Of a DNA stretch of 64,000 nt, positions 36,676 to 45,178 are shown in pieces; the stretch's first letter is position 1; each line of letters opens with the position of its first letter. The notes below the pieces were generated by a model. It had not been told where the DNA came from and ran no database searches. It worked only from the letters and a program-made list of their open reading frames with translations. Both the position numbers and the translations under genes were made by a program. This DNA comes from an uncultured Erythrobacter sp. (GTDB taxonomy: Bacteria > Pseudomonadota > Alphaproteobacteria > Sphingomonadales > Sphingomonadaceae), in the NCBI GenBank assembly GCA_947488755.1, contig CANLAD010000001.1:1378247-1442246 (forward strand), written 5' to 3'.

Positions 36676-37897
36676 TCAAGATGTTGCTTTCCCGGATGCC
36701 TCATCGCGTCTTCCCGAACACAGGATCGGGATATATCGCATGAGAAATAGCCCAAAGGCCGCGAACCACGCGATGCCCGCGACGGCCAGCATCGTTTGTT
36801 GTTCGCCAATTGCCAATCCTGCCAGAACGCGCGCGGTCGCGGCAAGGGTTATCATGAGGTATGACAGCGCGGTGGTAACGCCTGCTTCAAGAGATCGGCC
36901 CATATGCCCGAGGCTGGCCCGGCTCATCACCGCAATAATCATCGTCGCCATCGCACCTATCGACAGGGCATGTGTCGCGGCCGTCTCTGCGACGAGCATG
37001 AATTGCGCGAGGGCAAGCATGAGAAAGCCGATCGGCACCCATAGATAGCCGGCATGCAGCACCGCCAACATTGCATTCGATCCGCAGCGCCAGCCACGCC
37101 AGCGCGCCAGACGAACGAAATGTCCTAGCGCAGCAGCCGAGAGTGCAATTCCGGAAGCGATTGATTGGGGGCAGGCCGAGCCACGCGAGAAGGCCAAGCG
37201 CGGTTGCCGCCAGTACGAGCTTGTCGAACCGGCCGGGTTGTGTCGGCAACGGTCCATTCGCGTCTCGCGCGGCCAGGCAGTTGCGCGTGAAACTGGGTCT
37301 GATCCGTCCGCCGATCACCGCGACAAGGAAAAGCACGAGAGCGAGGCAGCTGCGCCATCCGAACGCGCCGACCTCGACGATGCCCGCCATGTCCAGCCGG
37401 TCGATCAGATCGGCGATGCCGAACGGTGCGATGACCAGGACAACTGGAGTGTTCCGGTTGCGGCTTTGCAAGATCTCGCGACCGAGCAGAGCTGCGAGGA
37501 CCACGTAAAACCCGCCATCGACCAGTATCAGGAATAAATTGGTGTCCGGCATCACGAATGGCAGGAGCCGCCCGACAACCCACAGGGCGAAAAGCGCGGC
37601 CAACGGCCAGCCTGCGATCGGCAGGCGTCCGGTCCAGTTCGGCACCGCGGTCAGAGCAAAGCCGGCAATGGCCGCATCGACGAAGCTGAACAACATCTCG
37701 TGCCGGTGCCACGCCACAGGATCGGACCAGAAACCGGGCAGAACCTGTCCGAACAGGAATCCCAGCCACCCGGCAAGCGACAGGATCGCCCAAGTGGCAG
37801 CGCCGAGGAAAAAGGGGCGAAAGCCGCCGCGCAGGACAGGCAGGCTTTCCGCCATTCGTTTGCGACGAATTTCGAGGCGCTGAGTATTGGTCGGCAT
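36676..37897 (-). pseudogene. NnrS family gene with a frameshift
   Basis: NnrS proteins are haem- and copper-containing membrane proteins tied to nitric oxide stress. The first frame (from ATG 37897) reads VLRGGFRPFFLGAATWA, DPVAWHRHEMLFSFV and GGRIRPSFTRN, up to LAWLGLPP. Then the frame changes and continues as SIASGIALSAAALGHFVRLARWRGWR and AVMSRASLGHMGRSL. The intact NnrS at 42759 supplies the alignment. One extra base in the G5 run at 37167-37171 (C5 on the coding strand) explains it. Reading through gives about 406 residues. An FNR-type box lies 62 bases before the start. A homopolymer error in the sequence is a real alternative. Confidence 0.82.
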
Positions 37898-37958
37898 TGC
37901 GGGCGCGACCTTCTTGGCGATGTCGAGCGATGCCTACACGCTTGCAGCGCCCGCTCTC

Positions 37959-37972
37959 TTGACCTGCATCAA
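37959..37972. promoter_or_regulatory. FNR-type box (TTGACCTGCATCAA) before the first nnrS
   Basis: One mismatch from TTGAT-N4-ATCAA, centred about 68 bases before the nnrS ATG at 37897. With the site at -41.5 the transcript would begin near 37924, giving a short normal leader. Confidence 0.7.
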
Positions 37973-38026
37973 GCGCTGCGGTTTGGCATGCTCAGGCAGT
38001 TCTGGTTTCTTGAAACCGCCGAGCGA

Positions 38027-38440
38027 TCAATCTGCGCGCACAGGCTGTTTCACCTTCGCAATGCGCAACAAACGCGCGTGGCCGTTTCTGTCCGGCCATT
38101 CGATCGACGTTCCTTCTTGCATTCCGATCAAGCCCGCGCCGATCAGAGTAAGGATGGAAACGCGATTTTCATCCATGTTGGCTTCGCGCGGCCAGACTAG
38201 CCGGATCGACCTGCTGGCCCCTGTACTTTCATCGATGAATTCGACCTCGGATCCCATTGTCACGACGTGTCCTGGTAGATCCCGAGTATCATGAATGGTC
38301 GCTCGATCGATCTCTTCATTTAGTTTCGCGGCGACATCGGGTGACTGTTTTTCGACCGTCATCGCCAATTCCGAAATGGCATCGGCCTCGTTTTCGATGA
38401 GATGGAGGGCCGGCTTTTCGCCGGTAGCTTTTCTCGACAT
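38027..38440 (-). CDS. rnk: Nucleoside diphosphate kinase regulator (Rnk/GreA family)
   Basis: A 137-residue protein with an N-terminal helical part (about 1-60) and a C-terminal GreA/GreB-type domain: VVTMGSEVEFIDESTG, IRLVWPREANMDENRVSILTLIGAGLIGMQEGTSIEWP. Rnk-like proteins bind RNA polymerase near the secondary channel. The ATG at 38440 (MSRKATGEKPALHLIE) is chosen; the upstream open frame has no domain character. A possible hairpin terminator lies in the leader, 62 bases upstream. Confidence 0.85.
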   Translation of the reverse strand: MSRKATGEKPALHLIENEADAISELAMTVEKQSPDVAAKLNEEIDRATIHDTRDLPGHVVTMGSEVEFIDESTGASRSIRLVWPREANMDENRVSILTLIGAGLIGMQEGTSIEWPDRNGHARLLRIAKVKQPVRAD

Positions 38441-38501
38441 GGAGGGTACTCGCGGTTCGACCACACAAGGTCGCATGGCCAGGGCTGATGATGCTTCAAA
38501 A

Positions 38502-38540
38502 GCCTCGTTCCGAAACAGCCTATTGCTGCCGAAACGAGGC
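38502..38540 (-). terminator. Stem-loop with short T run in the rnk leader
   Basis: GCCTCGTT at 38502-38509 pairs perfectly with AACGAGGC at 38533-38540, with an inner CAGC/GCTG pairing. Read on the reverse strand, TTTTG follows the stem. No reverse-strand gene ends nearby, so this may be an attenuator in front of rnk. Confidence 0.4.
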
Positions 38541-38836
38541 ACGCGCCCGTGCGGCCGATTGGCCCGCATGTGCGAAATGTCGCCGAAAAGTTCGCATTAT
38601 CGCCATTCATATACGATGGTCCTGAATCCCGGTTTCGTCAAACCGCAAATTTTGCCGCGCTATGTGTGGAATTTTATAAGCGATAACTCTGCTTTTCCGC
38701 TCGAATGCGGATCGCGATATAAGAGCGAACCATGCTTCCGGCTGCAAAGCAGGGGAATATGAGACCGCTGTTGGAACGGTAGACCTGCGGTCGCATATAC
38801 GTCACCGAGACGTGTCGGCGGCTAGGAGTAGGCGAA

Positions 38837-39802
38837 TTGTTTGAGCGAATTTTTGGTGGCATCTGGTCGCGCGCGTACGTGCTGCTCACTTTCACCGCTT
38901 TGTTCTGGGCTGGCAACGCTGTCGTTGCACGGGCGGTACGCGATTTTGTCCCTCCGGTGGCGCTCGCATTCTGGCGTTGGAGCCTCGCCCTGCTTATCGT
39001 CCTGCCGTTCGCGTGGCGTCATTTGAAACGCGATTGGCCCACGATACGCGCGAACTGGAAGATTCTGCTCGTGCTGGGCTGTCTGGGCATCGGCGCGTTC
39101 AATACCTTGCTCTATATCGGCTTGCAAAAGACTACCGCGCTCAATGCAATGTTGCTGCAATCAGGGCAGCCTGCGCTGATACTGCTTCTCGGCTCCCTCG
39201 CCATGGGGGACACAACGACGTGGCGACAGATCGCGGGTGCCATCGTCGCACTGCTTGGTGTACTCACGATCATCGCGCGCGGCAATCTGTCAATGCTCAC
39301 CAATCTGCATTTCAATGTCGGCGATCTTACGATCGGTTTCGCCGTGTGTCTCTGGGCAATTTATGCGGTGTCCCTGCGGCAGCGGCCCCTGGTGCATCCG
39401 CTCAGTCTCTTCGCCGTGACCTTGCTTGTCGGGATTGTCAGCATAGCGCCGTTCTACGGCTGGGAAGTGCTGTCGGGGAACCTCGTGAGCGTGCGACGAG
39501 ATAGTTTCCTGGCGATAGTGTATGTCGCCGTCTTTCCAGCCGTTCTTGCCTACCTGTTTTTCAATCGGGGGGTCGAATTGATCGGTTCGGCGCAGACCGG
39601 CCTGTACATGAACATCTTGCCTGTACTGGGTGCGGGATTGGCGATCATCTTCCTTGGGGAGCGATTGGAGGTTTTTCACGCAACCGGTCTGCTGTTGATA
39701 GTAGGAGGGATCCTGTTTGCAGGACGGGGACAGGAACCGCCTGCCGGAACGCCATCGCGCGGGGAGAGGAGTCGGTTGTGCCATGATGAGATCGGACCGT
39801 GA
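38837..39802 (+). CDS. EamA/DMT family transporter
   Basis: A 321-residue protein with ten hydrophobic segments in two EamA repeats. It opens YVLLTFTALFWAGNAVVARAV, and each repeat ends in a typical GxxLGE-type segment (LIFLGERLEVFHATGLLLIVGG). DMT exporters move metabolites or amino acids; the substrate is unknown. The start is TTG with AGGAG upstream. The stop overlaps the GTG of the next gene, so the two are coupled. Confidence 0.87.
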   Translation: MFERIFGGIWSRAYVLLTFTALFWAGNAVVARAVRDFVPPVALAFWRWSLALLIVLPFAWRHLKRDWPTIRANWKILLVLGCLGIGAFNTLLYIGLQKTTALNAMLLQSGQPALILLLGSLAMGDTTTWRQIAGAIVALLGVLTIIARGNLSMLTNLHFNVGDLTIGFAVCLWAIYAVSLRQRPLVHPLSLFAVTLLVGIVSIAPFYGWEVLSGNLVSVRRDSFLAIVYVAVFPAVLAYLFFNRGVELIGSAQTGLYMNILPVLGAGLAIIFLGERLEVFHATGLLLIVGGILFAGRGQEPPAGTPSRGERSRLCHDEIGP

Positions 39803-40515
39803 CGGGGAACCTCACTACGCAAACCGTCTGGGTAACCCGGACTGCTCCGGATAACAGGGAGACCGCGGCCCGGCTGCAAACCGCCGGGTTCGACGCTTTG
39901 GCGATCCCGGTCCTCGAAGCCAGTTCGGTCGAGAGCAAATGGCCGATCGACGCGCCCGACGTGGTGGTTTTTACCTCCGTGAATGGTGTTCGTTATCATC
40001 GAACGAAGCCGGAATTGTTGAATATACCGGTGTTTACGGTCGGTGATCGCACCGCCTGCGCTGCTCGCGATGCGGGATATTCCGACGTTCGGTCCGCCGC
40101 GGGCGATGTTCATGACCTCGGTCGACTCATCTCAGGCGAAGTTTCTGCCGGCACGAAGATCGTCCATTTTTCGGCGCGACGGCCAGCCGGGGATCTTGTG
40201 GGATACTTGAACGAAAGCGGCTTCAGCGCGACACGCGTCGTGGTTTACGAAACGCAGGTTGTTTCGACCGGGGCAATAATTGCCGCGCTACCGCCGTTGG
40301 ACGCGATCGACGCGATCATGATCCATTCGCCCCGCGCCGCCAAGGTCGTGATGGAAGCACTCGATCGATCGCCTGTCAGCTTTACGGGATTGGTCTGCTG
40401 CATATCCCCCGCCGCTGCCGCTCCCTTTGCAAGCCGCTCGGACGCATCTGTGCAAGTGGCAGATCGTCCGGACGAGAAAGCCATGTTGTCGCTCTTGAAG
40501 GGTTCACGACAGTAA
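39799..40515 (+). CDS. Uroporphyrinogen-III synthase-like protein
   Basis: A 238-residue protein of the HemD fold: VWVTRTAPDNRETAARLQTAGFDALAIPVLE at the N terminus, VVVFTSVNGVRY, FTVGDRTACAARDAGY, and DAIMIHSPRAAKVVMEAL in the second domain. HemD closes hydroxymethylbilane to uroporphyrinogen III, the precursor of haem. The sequence is diverged and lies among nitrate genes rather than with hemC, so it may be a second, anaerobiosis-linked copy. It starts at a GTG overlapping the transporter stop by four bases. Confidence 0.75.
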   Translation: MTGNLTTQTVWVTRTAPDNRETAARLQTAGFDALAIPVLEASSVESKWPIDAPDVVVFTSVNGVRYHRTKPELLNIPVFTVGDRTACAARDAGYSDVRSAAGDVHDLGRLISGEVSAGTKIVHFSARRPAGDLVGYLNESGFSATRVVVYETQVVSTGAIIAALPPLDAIDAIMIHSPRAAKVVMEALDRSPVSFTGLVCCISPAAAAPFASRSDASVQVADRPDEKAMLSLLKGSRQ

Positions 40516-40593
40516 AGCTGAGAACAGCGACCTTTGGAACATTTAAGCTGCGCAGTCGATTGTAGGGTTGGTTGTGAGACGAAGGAACGCGAA

Positions 40594-41007
40594 ATGAAGA
40601 TGATCTTTCCCGTGGCCCTGGGAACCGCAGTTTTTCTGGCCGGATGCGACACTCCGGAAGAACAGGCCGCGGACCGTGCGGAAGACCGGATCGAACAATC
40701 GGCCGAACAAAGCGCACTCGAATCTGGCGATACACCGGTGGCATTCGGCCTGACGGAGCGCCAATTGCTCGACGCCGAAGTGCTGGCGGCGGACGGAACC
40801 GAGCTTGGCGATGTCGAAGCGGTTACGAAAGATGCCGGAGGAAACGCAACCGAACTGTTGATCGAGGTAGAGGACAGCGATCCTGATCGCTTTGTCAATG
40901 TTCCTGTCGACGGTCTGGAGCCAGTGGTGCGCGGTGATGATACCGATCTTTCCTCGTCAATGACGATGGATGACATCGCGGCTTTGCCCGACGCGCAAAT
41001 CGATTGA
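40594..41007 (+). CDS. PRC-barrel-like lipoprotein
   Basis: A 137-residue protein with a lipoprotein signal, MKMIFPVALGTAVFLAGCD, putting the modified cysteine at residue 18. An acidic Glu/Gln-rich linker follows, then a PRC-barrel-like domain (LLDAEVLAADGTELGDVEAVTKDAGG, ELLIEVEDSDPDRFVNVPVDGLEPV). PRC barrels occur in stress and photosynthesis-related proteins. The function is not known. The ATG at 40594 has GAAGGA upstream. Confidence 0.75.
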   Translation: MKMIFPVALGTAVFLAGCDTPEEQAADRAEDRIEQSAEQSALESGDTPVAFGLTERQLLDAEVLAADGTELGDVEAVTKDAGGNATELLIEVEDSDPDRFVNVPVDGLEPVVRGDDTDLSSSMTMDDIAALPDAQID

Positions 41008-41062
41008 TACCAAACGCTGGAGGTGCTGATCGTACTGGTGAATCCGTTTCTTGAGCCCATGA

Positions 41063-41602
41063 TCAGACCCCCGCCACCATCGGATAATTGACCCGACAAT
41101 CCGCCCGTATCACGGCACCATCGTTCAGCTTCGCGACCTGCGTGCGGCCTGGCGCCATCAGGTGCACGACCTCGTGATCTCGCGCCAGAAGGTAGTCTGC
41201 AATGATACGACGGTGACAGCGCCACCAGACAGCCTCGGAACACATCAGCGCGATCGACACCATCTCCCCGAGACGTTCCAGTTCGCGCAGAGCAGTCTGG
41301 AAACAACGACCCAGCGCATAGTCGGCGTAATTGTGAAAGCTCTGCACCCGCCAGTTGCCGTTCACCGCATCGTCGACCCCCGTCTGGCGCTTTCTGCGTC
41401 CTCCCAGGCCCTCGAAATGACGGTATTCTATTCCATGCTTCTGCAGCGCGGAGGGAAAATCCTCGATGTTGAAATCCGGATTGCTGCGCGATCCGGGAAA
41501 CGCTCTTACATCCGCCAGTAGGCCGATCCCGGCATCCGTCAGCATTTCGAGAACGGTCGCAATATCCCGATTGGAGTGCCCGATCGTGTAGAAGGTCGAC
41601 AT
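41063..41602 (-). CDS. DUF488 family protein
   Basis: A 179-residue protein opening FYTIGHSNRDIATVLEML with LLADVRAFPGSRSNPDFN, YRHFEGLGGRR and LMCSEAVWWRCHRRIIADYL, all standard DUF488 blocks. The conserved Cys-Ser-Glu and Cys-His pair suggests a nucleotide-linked or RNA/DNA enzyme, but the activity is unknown. The ATG at 41602 shares a base with the stop of the upstream gene (TGATG), so the two are coupled. Confidence 0.87.
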   Translation of the reverse strand: MSTFYTIGHSNRDIATVLEMLTDAGIGLLADVRAFPGSRSNPDFNIEDFPSALQKHGIEYRHFEGLGGRRKRQTGVDDAVNGNWRVQSFHNYADYALGRCFQTALRELERLGEMVSIALMCSEAVWWRCHRRIIADYLLARDHEVVHLMAPGRTQVAKLNDGAVIRADCRVNYPMVAGV

Positions 41603-41814
41603 CAATCCTTCAGCTTGGTCAGCGCGCTTTCCTTATGTGCCGCCACATGATCGGTCTTGTCGCTTTCGATCTCGTACTGCGGCTCGTCCTCCGAGGCGTG
41701 CCTCGTGCGCCCCTTGAACTCGAAGTCTTCTTTGTGGACCTGCGAGATATGTCCGCTCACGCGTCCCGCTTCCGAATTCCAGCTGACGTGATCGCCTTTC
41801 GAGAACTTGGCCAT
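41602..41814 (-). CDS. DUF2945 (HVA1 tudor-like) small protein
   Basis: A 70-residue protein, MAKFSKGDHVSWNSEAGRV followed by GHISQVHKEDFEFKGRTRHAS and DEPQYEIESDKTDHVAAHKESAL. This is the DUF2945/hypervirulence-associated tudor domain, common beside DUF488 genes in bacteria. Its function is unknown. A purine-rich GGAGAAACG precedes the ATG. Confidence 0.87.
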   Translation of the reverse strand: MAKFSKGDHVSWNSEAGRVSGHISQVHKEDFEFKGRTRHASEDEPQYEIESDKTDHVAAHKESALTKLKD

Positions 41815-42003
41815 GACGTTTCTCCTTCATAAGCAAGGCCTTGGCCGTCGCTGTGGTGCGAGGGCCTACGACAAAGAAACGTGCCAGACGCACATTTGCT
41901 CCAAGCCCACAAAGGTGGCTGCCATCGTTCGTCGGAATGTTCGCTCGATCTGCGATCGCAGGAGACAGTTGAAAGGTTTCCATACCTAGACGGCAGGATC
42001 GCG

Positions 42004-42333
42004 TCAGCCCTGTCGATCGAAAAATACCGTCAGGACCAGGCTGGCATCCGTCACGCCGGTTACGCTGTGCGGTGCCTCCGGCTCGAGATAAAGCCAGTGA
42101 CCTGCAGTCAAGCGACGTTCGCCATCGTCGGTTCCGATAATCGCCGACCCCTCGACGCAATAGAGGGAAATCGAGCCCGCCACTTTGTGATCCGGTATGC
42201 GTTCGTCGGCGCGGACAACCAGATGGATGGTCTCGAAGCTATCCGTTTTCACCAGCGCAGCGGTCTTTGTCTTGGCATCGGATACGGAGGGAAGTTTCAT
42301 CACTTCGCCGGCATCAGCATGGTGGAGCGCCAT
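42004..42333 (-). CDS. Cupin domain protein
   Basis: A 109-residue single cupin: MALHHADAGEVMKLPS, then ETIHLVVRADERIPDHKVAGSISLYCVEGSAIIG and LYLEPEAPHSVTGVTDASLVLTVFF. The metal-binding histidine pattern is only partly kept in cupin motif 1 (IPDHKVAG), with PHSV in motif 2. The enzymatic role is unknown. The ATG at 42333 has GAAAGGTG upstream. The same frame is open upstream and contains a CPECG segment, treated separately. Confidence 0.78.
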   Translation of the reverse strand: MALHHADAGEVMKLPSVSDAKTKTAALVKTDSFETIHLVVRADERIPDHKVAGSISLYCVEGSAIIGTDDGERRLTAGHWLYLEPEAPHSVTGVTDASLVLTVFFDRQG

Positions 42334-42710
42334 TGGGGCACCTTTCGTTATTAGCGTTTCTGATTGGAAAACAGGGCGACGTACCTGATGTATGCAGTCC
42401 GCACTCGTTCCCAACGGCTTGCGCGCCTCGAATAACGTCCGACTGAACCGCGTGATCCGTTTTACAATTCCCGGCTGCTTTCGTGCCTCATAGCGCGGAT
42501 CAAATGGTGCCGGGTCGATCGGCACACCGCATTCAGGACAGAACATATTGCCCAAACTCCTCCGGATATAGCTGTCGGGAAATCGTGCTGACATAGGGTG
42601 ATGGCAAAAGCATCGACGACCGTTAGATCAATTGCGTTGGACAGAAATCACGAGGTCTGATCGATTGCGGATCGAGGCAGTCATACAACCATGTTTTCGA
42701 TGATCATGGA
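42334..42710. other. Region between cupin gene and second nnrS
   Basis: About 425 bases lie between the cupin and nnrS starts. On the reverse strand, in frame with the cupin, an ATG at 42546 opens MFCPECGVPIDPAP and runs without a stop into the cupin. This could be a zinc-ribbon (CxxC) extension or the remains of a separate small gene. The segment just before the cupin ATG is not protein-like. Otherwise this stretch holds the divergent promoters and, at 42711, an FNR-type site. Confidence 0.4.
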
Positions 42711-42724
42711 TTGATCTGCATCAT
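42711..42724. promoter_or_regulatory. FNR-type box (TTGATCTGCATCAT) before the second nnrS
   Basis: One mismatch from TTGAT-N4-ATCAA, 35-48 bases before the nnrS ATG at 42759. It shares eleven consecutive bases in pattern with the narK site. The short distance to the ATG implies a very short leader, or a transcript that begins at or near the start codon. Confidence 0.72.
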
Positions 42725-42758
42725 TCAGTTTAATCGTATACCAACTAACGCTTTGCGG

Positions 42759-43958
42759 ATGCCTCTGTCCGAGCCCTCACCCAAGCGGATCGAACGCCAC
42801 CCACCCTTCCTGCGCGGCGCGTTTCGGCCTTTCTTTCTGTTCGCAGCGCTTTGGGCGGCTGCGGCATTGATCATCTGGGTCGCGGCGTATTCTGGCGCAC
42901 CAGTGCTTGGTGAAGTTGTCGATCCGTTGGCTTGGCATCAGCACGAAATGCTATTCGGATTCGCGGGGGCCGCAGTGATCGGCTTCCTGCTCACCGCGAT
43001 CGCAAACTGGACCGGAGGCCCGCTTCTCGGCGGTGCCGCTTTGGCCGCGCTGGCATTCTTGTGGCTGTCTGTCAGGGTGATTTTCGCGTTGGGTCTTGGG
43101 GGCCCCTGGCTTGCATTGGTGCTCGAATTGACGCTTTTTCTCGCGGTTGCCACTTTCGCCGCGCGGGAGATAATCGTGTCGGGCAACCGGAACTTGCCGA
43201 TCGCATTTGCCGTCGCTCTGATAGGTGTGGCGGCTGCCATCGATCTTGCGGAAACCGGGGGCGTCCTCTCCGACCGCGATATCGGGCTCAGAGGCGGGCT
43301 TTCGCTTGTCATCATGCTCATTGGTCTGATCGGTGGACGGATCATTCCTACTTTCACACGCAACTGGTTGATGCGCGAAGACAGAGGCGCCCCCATGCCG
43401 GTGATGATGAGCGTCGGTGACATGCGCATCCTTGGCTTTACCGCAATAGTTTTGTTGGGATGGCTTGTCTGGCCCGGCTCGGCGTTGGTGGGCTGGTTGC
43501 TGCTCGTTGCCGCCCTTGCCCACCTATGGCGCCTTTCGCGCTGGCAAGGTTGGCGAACGTTCGCTGATCCGCTCGTCGTGGTTCTTCACCTCGCTTATGC
43601 ATGGGTGCCGATCGGTCTGGGTCTGCTCGGAGTACACTTGGCGTTTGGAACAGTCACCCGTTCGGCGGCGATCCACGCGCTCGCCGCGGGAGCCATGGGT
43701 CTTCTCATCCTTGCCGTGATGAGCCGCGCGAGCCTGGGGCATACGGGCCGCCCACTGAAAGCGGGCACCGGACTGGCGCTCGCCTACGCGCTGGTCTTCG
43801 CGGGCGCGCTGGTACGTGTTCTATCGGCGGTCGCAATGCTGGAAGGGATGTGGCCGATCCATCTTTCCGCTGCATTGTGGGCCGGAGGCTTTGCTCTTTT
43901 CGCGGTGCTTTACTTTCCGATCCTGACGAGGCCGAGGCTCGATGACCCGACACTTTGA
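42759..43958 (+). CDS. nnrS: NnrS family membrane protein
   Basis: A 399-residue protein with about twelve hydrophobic segments. It carries the NnrS blocks LRGAFRPFFLFAALWAA, DPLAWHQHEMLFGFAGAAV, GGRIIPTFTRNWL and LAVMSRASLGHTGRPL, with histidines positioned for haem/copper. NnrS is expressed with nitrate/nitrite reduction and relieves nitric oxide damage. The ATG reading MPLSEPSPK is chosen because the open frame above it contains the FNR box. Its end overlaps moaA by 17 bases. Confidence 0.9.
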   Translation: MPLSEPSPKRIERHPPFLRGAFRPFFLFAALWAAAALIIWVAAYSGAPVLGEVVDPLAWHQHEMLFGFAGAAVIGFLLTAIANWTGGPLLGGAALAALAFLWLSVRVIFALGLGGPWLALVLELTLFLAVATFAAREIIVSGNRNLPIAFAVALIGVAAAIDLAETGGVLSDRDIGLRGGLSLVIMLIGLIGGRIIPTFTRNWLMREDRGAPMPVMMSVGDMRILGFTAIVLLGWLVWPGSALVGWLLLVAALAHLWRLSRWQGWRTFADPLVVVLHLAYAWVPIGLGLLGVHLAFGTVTRSAAIHALAAGAMGLLILAVMSRASLGHTGRPLKAGTGLALAYALVFAGALVRVLSAVAMLEGMWPIHLSAALWAGGFALFAVLYFPILTRPRLDDPTL

Positions 43959-44970
43959 CACAAGGACAGTCGACAGGCTCGAACTGGCGCATGCTCCGAT
44001 GATCGATTCCTTCGGGCGACAGATCAGCTATGTTCGCATCTCGGTGACCGACCGCTGCGATCTGCGCTGCCGGTACTGCATGGCAGAGCAAATGACCTTC
44101 ATGCCGCGGCGCGATCTGCTAAATTTCGAGGAAATTGTCGCTCTTGCCGATATTCTAATCGCGCGCGGCGTAAGGCGCATCCGTCTGACGGGCGGTGAAC
44201 CGCTCGTTCGCCGCAACGTGATGAACTTGGTCGAACAGCTGGGTTCGCGAATCGGCGCAGGTCTCGACGAGGTAACTCTGACCACCAACGGGACGCAACT
44301 CGCGAACCATGCCAAAAGGCTCTTTGCCGCCGGCGTCCGGCGGATCAATGTCAGTCTGGACAGCCTCGATCCGCAAAGCTTCGCTCATATAACCCGCCGC
44401 GGCAGGCTCGACCAGGTGCTGAACGGGATTGAGGCGGCGGCGGCAGCGGGGCTTGCCATCAAGATAAACATGATGGCGCTTGCCGGTGTGAACGATGACG
44501 AGATCGGCGGCATGCTCGCCTGGTGCGTAGCGCGCGGTTTCGATCTTACGCTCATCGAAACAATGCCGCTCGGAGAGGTGGAGGATCATCGTCCCGAGCG
44601 CTACCTTTCGTTGCGCGATGTCCTGGCCGACCTACAGCAACGCTGGACGCTGATCCCTTCGCTCTACAGAAGTGGTGGCCCGGCGCGTTACTTCGATCTC
44701 GTCGATAGCGGCACGCGGCTCGGCTTGATCACGCCGATGAGCCGTAGTTTCTGCGACGGCTGCAATCGCATCCGCATCGCTGCGACCGGCACTGTCTATG
44801 GCTGCCTCGGCCACGAACAGAAAGTCGAGTTGCGCGACGTGTTGCGACAAGGGGGTCCAAAAGCGGTCGATACCGCGTTGAACGAACTTCTGGCTGGAAA
44901 ACCACAGCGGCATTCGTTCGATCTCGCGCAGCCTGCGACAGCGCGGCATATGAACGTCACTGGAGGATGA
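43942..44970 (+). CDS. moaA: GTP 3',8-cyclase MoaA
   Basis: A radical SAM enzyme of up to 342 residues for the first step of molybdenum cofactor synthesis. The N-terminal cluster is C39, C43 and C46 in VTDRCDLRCRYC; LTGGEPLVRR is the SAM-binding GGE block. The C-terminal second cluster is in FCDGCNRIR and CLG, and the protein ends in the essential Gly-Gly. Most MoaA proteins begin near MIDSFGRQISY, so an ATG at 43999 is an alternative start. It follows nnrS with overlap. Confidence 0.95.
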   Translation: MTRHFDTRTVDRLELAHAPMIDSFGRQISYVRISVTDRCDLRCRYCMAEQMTFMPRRDLLNFEEIVALADILIARGVRRIRLTGGEPLVRRNVMNLVEQLGSRIGAGLDEVTLTTNGTQLANHAKRLFAAGVRRINVSLDSLDPQSFAHITRRGRLDQVLNGIEAAAAAGLAIKINMMALAGVNDDEIGGMLAWCVARGFDLTLIETMPLGEVEDHRPERYLSLRDVLADLQQRWTLIPSLYRSGGPARYFDLVDSGTRLGLITPMSRSFCDGCNRIRIAATGTVYGCLGHEQKVELRDVLRQGGPKAVDTALNELLAGKPQRHSFDLAQPATARHMNVTGG

Positions 44971-45004
44971 TGGTCGCCGAAGCGATAGTCATTCTTGCGG
45001 ACTG

Positions 45005-45178
45005 ATGCTTTGCAAGCCGGGTGGGCATGGCGGCGCATCGTTCTATTCGGCGATCATCGCGTTCGCGAGGATCGCGCTGGAACCGACGCGACCGATAATT
45101 CTGGCGCCCGATCTCACTGTCTTTGCCGGTGGGATGGCGCAGTTCCCCAATCAAGCTATGCAGCTGATCATCACATGA
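45005..45178 (+). CDS. Candidate small protein between moaA and mobA
   Basis: A 57-residue open frame reading MLCKPGGHGGASFYSAIIAF and ending MAQFPNQAMQLIIT. I do not recognise it. It starts in a TGATG overlap with a 11-codon open frame (44970-45005) that itself overlaps the moaA stop, and its stop overlaps the mobA ATG (ATGA). Such chains of overlaps mark translational coupling. The composition is protein-like. It could also be the 3' part of a larger gene whose start was lost by a frameshift. Confidence 0.4.
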   Translation: MLCKPGGHGGASFYSAIIAFARIALEPTRPIILAPDLTVFAGGMAQFPNQAMQLIIT

